Assembly (NCBI GenBank): GCA_014058105.1
Contig: JACGCM010001174.1
Coordinates: 372,001 to 436,000 of the forward strand
Source of the DNA: Kingdonia uniflora
Lineage: Eukaryota; Streptophyta; Magnoliopsida; Ranunculales; Circaeasteraceae
Length of the DNA: 64,000 nucleotides
Direction: 5' to 3'
The notes beneath the pieces are model-generated. The model saw only the letters and a program-made list of their open reading frames with translations. It ran no database searches and was not told the origin of the DNA. The position numbers were made by a program, and so were the translations under genes. Positions 1 to 11,099 of this stretch are shown here, piece after piece (positions within the stretch are counted from its first letter, which is position 1; each line of letters begins with the position of its first letter).

Positions 1-560
1 CGTCCTCTTCAACGCTCGCAGTATTGACAGAATTCAAGCTTATGATGTTAATACTAGGGGTGGATAATACTTTGATTTTTAAATAACGCATTTTTGTACC
101 AAGTATTCCTGCCAGGTACGCGAGAGACTCCGAATGCCAATTTTCTCCGCACGGTAAATGTTCGATAGTAATTCTTTTGAATTTGCTCATTCTGTCGGCT
201 ACTGCTACTGTGCAGTCGGCCATTTTTCCGTTCTTTTTGAACTTTTTTGTGTAACGGTTCGCAATGAGTAATGAGTCTGTGTAGACAGATAACTTGGAGA
301 CTCCAATCTCTAGAGCCGTATCTAGACCGTGAATCATTGCTTCATACTCAGCCTCATTATTGGTTACTTCAAAATTGAGCCTGATTACTTTCTCGATCCT
401 GTCATTGGAAGGTATGATAATTGCGATTCGAATACCTGATCCTACAGGTCTGAAAGATCCATCAGTTAAAAGCCGTTATCCCTTTTTAATTATCCAGTTT
501 GACTTTTTTTTGAAGTGTTCCTCATTGTTGTTTGTGTTATCTACTTCCTAGTCAGGATCT
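1..560 (-). pseudogene. Tat-type RNase H fragment of the gypsy element
   Basis: Minus-strand translation gives an RNase H fold signature: a DGS stretch (LTDGSFRPVGSG), then NNEAEYEAMIHGLDTALEIG, then YTDSLLIANRY and a C-terminal LPCGEN..SLAYLAG segment. The same string of motifs occurs at 57090-57540 in the plus-strand element, which confirms they are one lineage. The first Asp (DGS), the Glu (AEYEA) and the Asp (TDS) expected at the active site are all present. The domain follows reverse transcriptase by about 450 bases. The reading frame is nearly open but enters and leaves through stops, so I treat it as part of a decayed polyprotein. Confidence 0.8.
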
Positions 561-999
561 TCTACTGGGAAATCTGCAAGGAAATCTACTACTACTTGAC
601 CTTTTTCAGAGTATCGTGGTCTAAAATAGATGTCGTGCTTGCCAAGAGTGACTGACCCTATTTTTACTCATTTGGACCTTTTTTGTTTAGATAAGATCTC
701 TCGTAAAGGGTATTTTGTCACCACTCAAACCGAGTGTACTTAAAAATACTATTTCAACTTTTGCGATGTATACATGAGAGCTAAGAAAAATTTCTCAATC
801 TTGGTATACCGGGACTCTGCAGGAGTAAGAGTCTTACTGATGAAATAGATAGGTTTTTCTATCTTCCCATCAAGTCGAATGAGGATGGAACTTAAAGATT
901 ATTGGGTAACTGTAAGATATATTGTGAGTTCTTCCCCTTTGTTTGGTGTACTCATCACTGGAGGTGATCTAAAGTAAAGTTTGTGCTCCTAAAATGTTG

Positions 1000-1983
1000 C
1001 TTCACACTCTGTTGTCTACTCGATCTCAGGATCCATTTTAGACTTTTGTTTTGTTGTCCCTTCACGTAAAAGGTTGAACAACCATCGACATCGATCTGAA
1101 GACTTCAAAACAAAATGATTTATCACGGTGATTTTTTCTGCTAACTTCTGTGCGTCTTTCTTTGTTTTCAGCGAAGGCATAGTCAGTAAAGCTTGAATAC
1201 GATCAAGATTAGCTTATATAACTCCCTTACTGATTAAATGTACCAAGAATTTTCCTGACTGGACCTCACACTGGCACTTTTCAGGGTTGAGTCTCATCTT
1301 GTAGAAATAGAGAATTTTAAAAGTAGTGTGCAAGTCTGTAATATGGTTATCCTTTTTAAGGCTTTTACATAACATATCATCAATGTAGACTTCCATCGTT
1401 TTTTCGAGGTGATCTTTTAATATTTGTCTCATCAACCATTAATAAATGGCTCTAGCATTCTTGAGACCGAAAGGCATGACCTTATAAAGTATAAGCTATG
1501 TTTTGTAATGAAATCTGTCTTATCTTGGTTATCAGGTAGCATGGGTATCTGAATGTATCCTGATGCAACATCCATCATGGACAGGAGTTCGTGTCTCGTA
1601 ATAGAATCGAGCAGATATTTTATGATAGAAAGTGGAAAACTTTCCTTTGGAGTATGTTTGTTGAGGTCTGTAAAATCCACGCACACTTTGATCTTGCCGT
1701 ACTTCTTTAGGACTGCCACAATGTTCAAGATTCATTATGGGTAATTGGCCTTTCTGATAAAGTTAACTTCGATGAGTTTGTCGATCTCTTTATTTACTTC
1801 TTCTCGGAGTCTCGGTGCTAAGGTCCTCAGCTTCTGTTTGACAGCTTCGGCTTTATCCTTTAAATTGAGTTTGTGGCAAGCTAGATTGGGATCAATACCC
1901 GGCATTTCGTGAAATGTCCAAGCGAATACATCACTATTTTCTTTAAGGAACTGAATGAGGGCATATCGTTCTACTATTGGCAA
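1000..1983 (-). pseudogene. gypsy reverse transcriptase, frame-broken
   Basis: Three consecutive minus-strand segments form one RT. The entry segment 1983-1735 has FAWTFHEMPGIDPNLACHKL and ends in FIRKANYP. The palm segment 1728-1432 has VCVDFTDLNKHTPKESFPL and MMDVASGYIQIPM. The segment 1435-1214 carries the catalytic YIDD box (VYIDDMLCKS) and the RLNPEKC motif. These are standard Ty3/gypsy RT motifs. At least two frame breaks separate the segments and an in-frame stop follows FIRKANYP. In life this enzyme would copy the element RNA into cDNA inside the virus-like particle. Confidence 0.85.
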
Positions 1984-2144
1984 AAGAGTGCCAATGTAAG
2001 TTCCTCACTTTGCGCCACTGATTTTGACGTACTTTCTTGCTTTTGCACTTGGCAGATGGTTTTCTGTAGAGTTTACTGTATAGTTTTATCCAACTTTTCC
2101 TGTTGTTTTCTGTAATTGTTATGCAAGCTACGGCTCTGAGGATT

Positions 2145-2531
2145 CTAGAACAATGACGACATAATTTTTATATGCTCGAGCGAGCTTCTGACTTCCTTTG
2201 ATCTCTCATATACGCCACCATTCTTTTCAAATCGCAGTGCCAAATGATAGGTGGATGAAATAGCTCGCATATTGTGTAACCAGCAGTGCCCCATTATCTC
2301 AAAATAATGGGATTTTGTATTAATAACATAAAAGACAACATCAAATGTCACAAGTCTTGTCGTGATAGGAAGTATAATCTTTATTACACGTTCTTCTTTA
2401 GATCTGTTGAATCCACATATATCAATGTCACTGGGCTGTACTTTGTTGGCCAGTCCCATCTGATCAATCGTGCTTTGAAAAATTAATTCAATAATACTCC
2501 CAATATCTATAATCATCGTGTAAAGCACCAT
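2145..2531 (-). pseudogene. retroviral-type aspartic protease of the gypsy element
   Basis: An open minus-strand segment of 128 codons starts near an IDIGSI motif, the position of the catalytic IDTGSS of retroelement aspartic proteases. The catalytic Asp is kept but the following Thr is Ile, which should weaken or abolish activity. Downstream motifs fit the family: GFNRSKEERV, then ILPITTRLVTFDVVFYV, then SHYFEIMGHCWLHNMRAISS. The segment lies between the gag C-terminus and RT, as expected. The second gypsy element in the window has a close relative at 12496-12780. Confidence 0.75.
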
Positions 2532-2651
2532 ATTTCACATTTTTAACATGATTACCAAAGCATCTTGGTGAGGATAGTTGATATGACGAACATCACAATC
2601 GTTTAAAGAAATTCCTGTTCGGTGAGAGCTAGAAACGGGAAGTAAACGAGC

Positions 2652-4288
2652 TTATTTGTCTTTTATGGATAGATCGTGATATTGGTTGAACCGTCGTCTC
2701 TTATTTCTGTTCGATTGGTTGATGATCTGAGTCCTAATGAAGTGGCAGAGCGACATATGGTATAAGCGCTTCTCTCCTGCTGACTCTTCGATTTGTATGA
2801 CATCTGTAGTAAGTTTATAACTCCCATTCTTGCAGCATTCGACATCTATAATGTACTCATGCATTCCTCCATCAGCGAGGATATACTCTAACAACTGCTG
2901 TAAGGCAAAACAGTGCTCTGTTTCATGATGTCTAACCTTGTGGTGAATATAATATGGTTTGTTCTCAATGGGTTGGAGATATTGTGCATTACGGAAAAAC
3001 TTATCCTTCTGAAGTACAGGATAAATGTTGGCTATGGTCACATTCATCTTGGGAAGGTAGGGCTTGGGCATGTTATTCCCCTTTCAAGGTCTCTCGTCAT
3101 TAGATTTTGTCTATTTCCTATCTACTCCCTGATCGGCAGTACAATTAAAATCCAGGTTGGTTGACTGATCTCGAGGTATTAATGTTAACTTCTGGGATTT
3201 CTGTCTGTCAGACACCATTATTTTTAGGTCGATATAACCATTGACCTTTTTGATCATGTCTTCCAGAGTTATTAGTTTGTTGAGGACGAGGTATTCATTC
3301 ACCCTTCCATCAACAAGTAGCGCATTGGTGAAAGCCGAAATGGTAATCTTCTGGTCGAGCCAGCCTACTTTGCGAGCTAACTCCAAGAACTTCTTAGTGA
3401 ACATCTCGAGCTTCTCACCTGGCATCTGCTTAAGGCTGAAAGGGGAGTATAGATTCTCTTCTTTATCTCTGTTGTGCGAGTAATTCTTGACGAAGAGTTC
3501 TCACCGCTATTTGAAAGTTGTGATGGTTCCTTTAGGTAATGTGTGGAACTATCGCAGAGGTTCTCCTAACAAGATGGTTGGGAAGAGCCGGCAGAGAATG
3601 TGGTTGGACGTGGAATGTAGGCCTAAGGCGTCCTGAAATTCAGGGATGTTCTCCACTTGATCTGTTCCTTTCTATTTATGGATCTTTGGAGTATGGAATC
3701 CAGTGAGGACTTCACCATCTAATAGCTCCTGTACGATCGGTCTTTTCAATAATCTATTGTGGATTCCTCTAGTCGGGATTTGAGCTTTGAGCATTTCTTT
3801 GATTCATCTCTCGATATATTTGAGTAATATATTATCGAGCTGTGGTGGTCAGGCGGGTGACACGTCCTTCTCTAGGATTATGGTCACCACTCTTTTGCCG
3901 GGACTCAAACTCTCCGAGGTGAATTTTTAATTTGTCTGACTCCTGCTGGGCCGCCATCTACTTCCTGGTGAGCCTCCTGAATCGAGATGGGTTCCATTTC
4001 CTGTTGATGATGGTTAGATCAAAGTGTACCTCCTACATGATTGTCTTTCGGATGAAGTCCTATTATGCCATGAACGGAAATTTGTGAGCCTTCATGTTGT
4101 ACGGCATTATTCTTATGAGCGGCCACTTGTTGACCCTGTAGAGCCTTTAGTGCGTCCTGTATACTCACCAACTGTTGATCCAGAGTAGCAAGCCTTTTTG
4201 TTTCAAAATTTAAGGTGGCCCGCAGATCTGTTAGCGTGGCATTTTCTTCTGCTTGAACTATTTGCATGCTCTGACTTAGAGGTGACAT
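2652..4288 (-). pseudogene. gag polyprotein remnant of the gypsy element
   Basis: Three minus-strand segments in gag order. 4288-4019 is an N-terminal coiled-coil-like piece rich in Leu, Gln and Glu (LRATLNFETKRLATLDQQLV). 3425-3111 is the capsid-like core (FTKKFLELARKVGWLDQKI, ITLEDMIKKVNGYIDLK). 3071-2652 is the C-terminal part with YYIHHKVRHHETEHCFALQQ, matching the common plant gag pattern of His and Cys followed by an LLEYIL helix. The segments lie in different frames, so several indels have accumulated. The first ATG at 4288 is about 50 bases inside the primer-binding site. Confidence 0.72.
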
Positions 4289-4337
4289 TCTAAAAGGTGA
4301 TGATCAACAGTTTCTGAGATAATGGGCTTGAGAACTT

Positions 4338-4357
4338 CATTTCCATTAACGGTGCCA
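4338..4357 (-). promoter_or_regulatory. primer-binding site (TGGCACC type)
   Basis: On the minus strand, TGGCACCGTTAATGG lies two bases inside the LTR end at 4360. It resembles the TGGCGCC-type tRNA primer sites of plant Ty3/gypsy elements, with one or more substitutions. Its position between LTR and gag fixes the element's orientation and its 5' end. Confidence 0.7.
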
Positions 4358-4359
4358 AA

Positions 4360-5117
4360 TGTAATGGCCTAATTCCAGGATTCGGTTTTAGTCATTACAC
4401 CAAATGTGTCTAGAACGCTCAAGAACAGTAAACAATAATCAACAAGATAATTTAACGTGGAAAACCTTTGAATAGGTTAAAAACCATGGTCTCTCTTGAG
4501 GATTTTGAGAAAGATAAAATGGTCTTATTGAAGTTGCTAACTTCTTACAATGAGCCCTCTGAGTATATGGAATTTTAGAGTAGGGATTCTTCTGTATAAA
4601 ATTGCCTGTTTTTAATTTGTAGTTTTTTGGTTCTATTTATAGGTCTTATAATATTACCGTTTTATGACCATTAATATTCTTAATGGTGGATGTTACAAAG
4701 TGTATGTAAGATATTATTTGACCAGATAGTATAACGTTCTGACCTCTGTTGCTGTATAACGACTCTATTAATGACTGGACACTTGCATAAATCGAACTGC
4801 TGATGTAGAAGTCGAAAGCGATGACTCAAACTGACGAATATTGAATATGATTTTAGTAGTGTTTCATGTATGCTGACGAGGTCGAGGATGAGGCTTTGAG
4901 TCCGAGATACAAAATAAGCTATTACAAGATGGCTCTCAAGTAATAGTATGAGTAGCATCAGGGATGAGTGGTGCTGGTTGAGAAACTCGTGTTGTATGTG
5001 TTTCCTGGCGTTGTTATCTTATTTCTTATTGTGCCACGTGCTCTGTTGTTAAGGTTGAAAGCTCGTATGTAGTTCGAAGATGAAGCATATGTTCGAGATG
5101 TGGAATAAGCCACTACA
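4360..5117 (-). repeat. 5' LTR of the gypsy element (758 bp)
   Basis: On the plus strand the LTR begins TGTAATGGCCTAATTCC and ends AAGCCACTACA, giving short inverted ends TGTA/TACA. On the minus strand a TATA box (CTATAAATAG, 4633-4642) precedes the R-U5 part. LTRs with the same ends, length range and TATA occur at 48685-49266 and 52661-53399, and a fragment lies at 10699-10970. The right boundary abuts LINE sequence at 5118. Confidence 0.85.
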
Positions 5118-6100
5118 GGTCTAAACTCAGATACAAAGGGAATGTGTTTGACTTTGGGGATGAGGATGATAGTGGTATGATTCAAGGATTTTAAAAAATG
5201 TTGGGCATGGAGAAGGTAATTATAAAGGTGCACCAAATCTATTTTAATAAAATCCCAACACTTTTAAAAAAAGTGTGGTGTAAAACCATCTGGGCTAGGT
5301 GCCTTATATGGCTACATGGAAAAATGAGCCCACTTAACTTCCTCTTTAAAGACTTGTGTACTTAACTGATGGATATCCTTGTAGTAGCATATTTCTTATA
5401 TTTTGCAAGCTTCACGATGATAATGTCTCGAATATACAATATCATAAGTATATGAGTATTAGACCTGAGAAGAACTTTGTTTTCAATTACAGAGGTTGAC
5501 TATAGTCAGCAGCCGTTACACTCGGTCAATAAAACCGTTGTTCGTGCCCCTTAAAGTTTGCCCACTACCCTTAATTATAGGAGTGATGTTATAAATATGT
5601 AACTGCTTGTATCTAACTATAAATACATGTAGAACGCACTGGACTAGCTTCTTCATGCATCCTTACTATTAATTTTTTTATTTCCCTTTAAATGTAATGG
5701 TTTTTCTCAGTTCACCTGAGGTTTCCCGCTTGAACTTATTTTCCATCCCGAATAACAAAAGTGAAGGTGAAGTTTACCTACTAGAAAACTAGCCAATACA
5801 ATCCTCATTGCTGAAAATAGGATGAATCAAATTATGGATATTATAGTCAGGAATGTCGAAGGCAGCAGTCCTTTGGGATGTGAAGAAAGTTGAAAAGTAA
5901 TTGATGAATTCCTGAGTAATATCTTGCTTCTTATCCAGCCAATTATCTCCATTACCATCCTTGATAAACTCAATTTGATTAAAATGCCTTTTGTGTCTAG
6001 TAGCTCTATGAAAATAATTAGTATTCTTGTCTCATTCTTTAAACCAAATCTCCCAAAATTGATCTCTCCAATAACACTCTTCATGCTCTAAGTATTACTT
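5118..6100 (-). mobile_element. LINE (non-LTR retrotransposon) RT fragment
   Basis: Minus-strand translation from 6084 down gives DQFWEIWFKE (then a stop) and NTNYFHRATRHKRHFNQIEF, a plant LINE signature upstream of RT. Near 5340-5260 comes EEVKWAHFSM and YKAPSPDGFTPH, the conserved KAPGPDG box. 5236-5118 gives FLKSLNHTTIILIPKVKH and EFRPV, the conserved LIPK/FRP box. The sequence is cut after FRPV by the gypsy LTR at 5117. About 400 bases between the first and second blocks (near 5360-5760) are not LINE-like. The rest of this LINE should lie beyond the left edge of the window. Confidence 0.82.
5367..5756. repeat. non-LINE insertion inside the LINE, possible solo LTR
   Basis: LINE coding similarity stops on both sides of this roughly 390-bp block. 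It begins TGATGGATATCC and ends CGAATAACA, and contains a TATA-like CTATAAATAC near 5620. The TG...CA ends suggest a solo LTR, but I find no convincing target-site duplication. Confidence 0.35.
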
Positions 6101-6277
6101 ATGTTATATTTAAAGAGTTTGAATTATTTCTATTATGTGGTGTTTGCAATCTTTCATGACCATCTGGAGTGTCTCCAATTTTTTATTTTAGATCTCCAAT
6201 ATTGTTTTTATCCCATTATTTTGTTAAGAATTGAGGTAGCTAATCTCTCTTCTACGACAAGAACGATACGTGAAATA

Positions 6278-6766
6278 TGTTAATCAAAAGAATCAATCAA
6301 ATAAGAATAACAATGACACAAAAATTCCTAGAGGAGGGAAGTGGAAAACCCTTACGGATAAAAAACTACTCCCCGATCAATCCACTATGATGATCAAACA
6401 AGTTACAACAATCTCTCCAAGCTTTACAAGCTTTAATGGAGTCTCTCAAATTCTAGGTCTCTAGAATTAAACTCACAGAGGAAAAGATAGCTTAAACAAA
6501 TAAACTAAGTTCCATTTACATACTAGGGAACTAAAAATACAAGTAGAACGAATCTCGATGCAAATTTAATGTCCTAGAAGCAAACCTACGCATAGCTCGT
6601 TCGAACGACTTTAACGATAATTGGTCTCCAGCCCTAGAAACATGTAACTCGTTCGAAGGACTTTCAGGAACCAAGTTCTATAACGCGAAAACAGATAATC
6701 TCGTTCGAACGACTTCGACGATTTTTATTCTTTGACAATTCTTTCATTTTGAGTTCACACCCAACA
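6278..6766 (-). repeat. 3' LTR of the copia element with CTCGTTCGAA repeats
   Basis: On the minus strand the LTR begins TGTTGGGTGTGAACTC and ends GATTAACA, about 489 bp. Just inside it, TTCAAGTGGGAGAT (6767-6780) is the polypurine tract. Within the LTR, CTCGTTCGAA recurs at 6596, 6649 and 6700, followed by CGACTT in two copies and by GGACTT in the middle copy. The spacing of 51-53 bp indicates a degenerate tandem repeat of that period in the U3/R region. Confidence 0.75.
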
Positions 6767-6839
6767 ATCTCCCACTTGAAGTCTAATCCTGTAACTCATC
6801 TCTAGATCTCCAAATAAATTGCTCGCACTGCCAGGACTT

Positions 6840-7290
6840 TCAATCTTGAAGACCCACAGAAGTTTTACATGTCGCCAACTTCTGAAAAATTACTACCTTC
6901 ATAAACATATCGGCCGGATTCACATCAGTATGAATCTTCACAAGTTTTAGCACACCGTCCTCTAGGAGCGAGCGAATATAGTGATATCGAACATCAATGT
7001 GCTTGGTCCAAGAGTGAAAAGCTAAATTTTTCACTAAGTGTATAGTGCTTTGACTATCACTATACAACTTAGGAGAAAATTGTTCTCTACCAAACTCTTT
7101 TATCAACCCTTTCAGCCAAACCATATCCTTGCAAACTTCCGTAGCCGTAACATATTCTGCCTCCGTCGTAGACAAAGCTATAATCTTCTCTAGCCAAGAA
7201 ACCCATATAACCGCTGCTTCCCAATGTAAAAATGAAACCACTAGTACTCTTCTGCCTATGAATGTCACCCGCCATATCAGAATCAACAAA
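6840..7290 (-). pseudogene. copia RNase H
   Basis: An open segment of 149 codons on the minus strand contains ALSTTEAEYVTATEVCKDMV, then LYSDSQSTIHLVKN and HTKHIDVRYHYIR-like motifs (here SWTKHIDVRYHYIR). It ends near NPADMFMKVV. These are the standard copia RNase H boxes, with the catalytic Glu (TEAEY) and Asp (YSDSQ) present. The overlapping frame 7275-7087 (HRQKSTSGFIFTLGS) supplies the domain's start, so one frameshift lies near 7200. Confidence 0.85.
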
Positions 7291-7362
7291 ACCCTGTAAG
7301 CATATATAAGAACCTCAATAACATAATGCCATATCTTGAGTCCCCTTTAGATACCTCAATAT

Positions 7363-8160
7363 TCATTTCATAGCTCTCCAATGCTCCTTGCTCAGATTAC
7401 TCATATACTTACTAACAACTCCCACTACTTGGGCAATATCTGGTCTCGTACAAATCATAGCGTACATTAGGCTACCAACTACGGATTGATAAGAAACCTT
7501 TCGCATCTCATCGTAATACTTTTGCATCTTCAGACAACAATCCTTTGATAATTTGAAGTGACCTCCCAATGGTGTACTAACAACTTTATAACCATCTATA
7601 TTGAACTGCTAAAGTACTTTGCTGATGTACGCAGTTTGAGACAACATCAATTCTTGCCACTTTCTGACCCTTGTAGTACGCAAACCAATAACTTATTTTA
7701 CTCCACCCAAGTCCTTCATAGAAAGCTCCCAGGATAATTGTTCCTTCAACTTGAAAATTTCTTTCATGTCAGCACTTGCTACCAGCATATCATCTACATA
7801 CAAAAGTAGAATAATATACGAGTTCCCCGTAATATAGATAAAACAACAATAATTTGCATTGATCTTCGAATAACCATTTTTGGACATAAATTTTTCAAAC
7901 TTCAAATACTACTGTCTCGGTGCTTGTTTCAAACCATATAAGCTTTTCATGAGCCTACACATAAGATTTTTTTTCCCTTTAACTGAATACCCTTCGGGCT
8001 GCTTCATATAAATTTCTTCATCAAGGTTACCGTGAAGAAATGTTATATTGACATCAAGTTGCTCAAGAAGCAAATCTTCAATTGCAAATATATTCATCAC
8101 AACCCGAATAGTAGATATCTTTACAACAGGAGCAAAGATCTCATCAAAATCTTCTCAAAA
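7363..8160 (-). pseudogene. copia reverse transcriptase
   Basis: 8100-7909 gives LEQLDVNITFLHGNLDEEIY and MKQPEGY...SLYGLKQAPRQ. 7905-7693 gives the catalytic LLLYVDDMLVAS box and LSWELSMKDLGGVK. 7569-7363 gives GGHFKLSKDC and VGSLMYAMICTRPDIAQVVG. All are conserved Ty1/copia RT motifs in the right order. The three pieces are separated by stop codons, for example between APRQ and YLKFEKFM. Confidence 0.87.
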
Positions 8161-8559
8161 TCAATGCCATCTCTCTGCTGAAAGCCCTTCATCACAAGTA
8201 TATCCTTGAATCTCCTTGAACCGTTACATTCCTGCTTTAGTCTGTATACCCACTTGTTGTGCAATATTCTCTTCCCTTTCGGTAACTAAACTAAATCCCA
8301 AGTTTGATTAACTGATAATGACTACATCTTATCATCCATAGCAAGCTCCCCCTTATTCTTGGCTTTCACATCTAAAGCCTCCTTGTAACTTTTAGGTTTA
8401 CCACCATCTGTAAGTAACAAGTGATTTAGGGAGTTAACGTACCTAGCCAAAATTCTTGTAACTCTCGGCTCCTTTTAAAGTGTTATTAGAATGTCTAGAT
8501 CATTAGGTTCCTCGCTTTGATCTGGTGCATCGGACTCAACCACGACTTCTTCATCAACC

Positions 8560-9420
8560 TCTCAAGAGGGTTCACCATCATCAATGTCGAGATTTTCTAC
8601 TGCTTCACTTCGATTCTTTTCCATAGGTACTTTGAAGTCTTTATACAAGACTTCCTCATTGAATGTAACATTATGGCTCTGGATAACTTTCCGATTCTTC
8701 GCATCCAAAAATTTGTACCTAAACTCATTACCACTGTATCTAATGAATATGCACTTCGTCGACTTTGCACCTAGCTTTGTCATTGTATTTGAATTATCAA
8801 GCACATATGAGGTACAACTAAAAATACGCAAGTGATTTAGGTTTACCTCTATACTGGTCCATGCTTCTTCAGGAAGTTTAAAGTCCAAAGCCGTTGAAGG
8901 CCCTTTGTTATTCAAGTATGCCAACGCACTAACCGCATCCGCCCAAATTTTTTTGGCAATCCACCATTGAGTCTCATACTTCTTGCTCTTTCGTTTATTG
9001 TTCGGTTCATATGTTCTGCAGCACCATTTTGTTGTGGTGTTCTGGGAATAATCTTCTGTCTCCTAATCTCGTTAGATGTTCAAAAGTCTTCAAACTTGTC
9101 ACTACAGTATTTGCCCTCGTTATCCGACCTGAGACACTTCAGTTTCAAATCAATTTCATTTTCAACTAGAGCCCTCAATCTCTTAAATTTATTGAACACA
9201 TCTGATTTTTTTTTTACAAAGTAGACCCACAATTTACGAGTATCATCATCAATAAAAGTAACGTAATAGTGAGAACTTCCAAGAGAAGATACCTTGGTTG
9301 GCCCCCAAATATCTGTGTGTACAAGATCTAGCTTTCCAGGTTTCCTTGATCTTTCAGTTATTTTGAAATTGACCTTCTTCCAGCTTTCTAGGTTTCCTTG
9401 ATCAGCAGGTAAGAAATGCC
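8560..9420 (-). pseudogene. copia integrase, C-terminal part
   Basis: The minus-strand segment 8924-8562 reads AYLNNKGPSTALDFKLPEEA, LRIFSCTSYVLDN and KCIFIRYSGNEFRYKFLDAK. This is the C-terminal region of a copia integrase. Upstream (9300-8930) lie frame-broken pieces matching the NERARSM..., IWADAV segment. The zinc-binding and first catalytic parts are absent because the element stops near 9420. Confidence 0.75.
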
Positions 9421-9930
9421 TCGCCCCGAATAGAGAGGTTTTGGGATGACCTTAACGGGTTTGGGGGCGGGTCTGGGGAAAGCCTCCAAAAATCTAACAG
9501 GGATTAGAGCGGGTATGGTATAGCTTCAACAAATCCCCGACTCCGCCCCGACCCATTTAGCTATTTACTATATACCCTATATACCTCTAAATAATTGGGG
9601 ATAAAAGCCTTTCTTCACCTCTCATCTCTCACTTGTCTTATTTAATGACTTTGCTTATGTATTTAAGTCTTACAATTTGGACTCATATCTTATGTTTTAA
9701 TTTATTTTGATGACTTTGCTAATGGTATAGCTTAGCAAAAAAAAAATCATATAAGATGATATTTTATTTAATTTTTGGTGTAGTAACAATTAAATGGGGC
9801 GGGGGTGAGATTTAGTATTACACTGTGGGGCGGATTTGGGGATATACGTTTAATTTTTGGGGCGGGTATGAGAGAGATGAACTTAGGGAGGATGGGGGTG
9901 GTTTGAGCTCCCCCACCCCATTATCATCCC
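9421..9930 (-). mobile_element. G-rich repeat remnant, hAT-like end
   Basis: A compositionally distinct block rich in GGGGCGGG-type runs. Read on the minus strand it begins TAGGGATGATAATGGGGTGG at about 9930, a start shared by many non-autonomous hAT-type repeats in plants. I could not find the matching inverted end on the left, so the element is truncated or rearranged at its junction with the copia integrase. No coding sequence. Confidence 0.35.
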
Positions 9931-10172
9931 TATATGGAGGCTACTAACATTATCAAAAACTCAACCCTAAAGCCCTAGGCTTTGGGCATAATTAAAAGTC
10001 GGTGGGGAGTAGCTCGGGTTCCTGAACCGGACTATATTCCCAACAGTTTTCCATCACAAAACTAATCCGGCAAAATTTTTAGAAAAATTATGAAAGCACA
10101 AAAGGAATGACAAAATAGAACTTGTGGCCCTTATTTGAATCACACGCGCCCATGCTCATTCAGCCCCGATCG

Positions 10173-10217
<45 letters not shown>

Positions 10218-10698
10218 GTACCAAATCTTAAATTAAGCAATCGTTAGCAATCAAACCTAAGAACATCTGTACCCGACACACCAAATTATTTAAAAACCAA
10301 ATTTGGCGAGTCATTTTATTAAAATGTAGTTATATCCGGCTCAACAAACAAAAGCCATTTTGACCAAAGTTTTAATTTCTCACCAAATTTGGCGACCTTC
10401 ACTTGCTATTTTTTTTTCATTTTGAAAACAATCTGACGTGACAATCTTCCCCATAGCATAAAGGTTGTGTAAAGTAAAAAAACTTTTCTCTTTTAGACCC
10501 ACATTCAAATCTAGAGATGTTGACCACCACTAAAACCAACCCAATCTTAATTTAATTTTCAGCCACAGTCATCTTTCTGCCATAACTATGAATCAAAACT
10601 CTATCATGATCTTTCTCTTTCTCTTAATCTTGCTGACTCAATTTCTCTATCTAGAATTTCATTATTGTCCCCCTTTTTTGAATTTGCTTAATCCCTAG
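9931..10698. other. intergenic stretch, no gene seen
   Basis: AT-rich sequence with a (GA)n microsatellite at 10175-10210. ACCAAATTTGGCGA recurs at about 10295 and 10385, which may mark a small unrecognised repeat. No open reading frame of interest. Confidence 0.5.
10175..10210. repeat. (GA)n microsatellite
   Basis: About 18 uninterrupted GA dinucleotides, preceded by GAAAA and followed by AAGAGAAG. Confidence 0.95.
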
Positions 10699-10970
10699 TG
10701 TAATGGCCTAATTTTGTAGCTCGAAATGGCTCAAAATTGGGTCTTACACCAAATGTACATGTGACGAAAACTAGTATAAAGCAAGAAATAACACATGTGA
10801 TTTAGCGTGGAAAACCATTGAATAAAAAAAACCATGACCTCGAGTTGAGGGTTTTAGTAACAGTAACTTTTATTGCTTGAGGCTGATATCTTATTATAAG
10901 TAATCTCTCGAACTATAAATTTTTGATCTTGTAAATAAGAAGTTTTGTGTTAGAGTATAGAAAATCTGGT
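10699..10970 (-). repeat. LTR fragment, same family as 4360-5117
   Basis: Plus-strand TGTAATGGCCTAATTTTG, then TTAGCGTGGAAAACC and AAACCATGACCTC, matches the start of the LTR at 4360. It then stops, and RT-RNase H coding sequence begins near 10980. It is truncated: the TATA and the other end are lost. Confidence 0.7.
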
Positions 10971-11099
10971 TTTTCTTTTTTGGATAAAACTTCTCATAGT
11001 GGGTAGTTTGTCATGACTTTAACTGAATGAGCTTGGAAGTAGTGCTTAAGTTTCTGTAAAGTGTAAACAAGAGTTAGAATAAGTCTCTAAATTTTAAAA

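Larger units (their letters stand above)
1..5117 (-). mobile_element. Ty3/gypsy LTR retrotransposon, Tat-like, 5' part
   Basis: Read on the minus strand from 5117 downward, the order is 5' LTR, primer-binding site, gag, protease, reverse transcriptase, and an RNase H that runs off the window. The order PR-RT-RH places it in Ty3/gypsy. The RNase H block (NNEAEYEAMIHGL) resembles the second RNase H typical of Tat-lineage elements, so I call it Tat-like (inference). Every coding block carries stops or frameshifts, so the copy is dead. It was inserted into a LINE whose sequence resumes at 5118. Its LTR belongs to the same family as the LTRs at 48685 and 52661. Integrase and the 3' LTR would lie left of position 1. 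Confidence 0.88.
6278..9420 (-). mobile_element. Ty1/copia retrotransposon, 5'-truncated
   Basis: Minus-strand order is integrase (9420-8560), reverse transcriptase (8160-7690 with a tail to 7363), RNase H (7289-6840), polypurine tract and 3' LTR (6766-6278). IN before RT defines Ty1/copia. Gag, protease, the catalytic core of integrase and the 5' LTR are missing. The break near 9420 meets the G-rich block that follows. Many frameshifts and stops interrupt pol. Confidence 0.88.
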
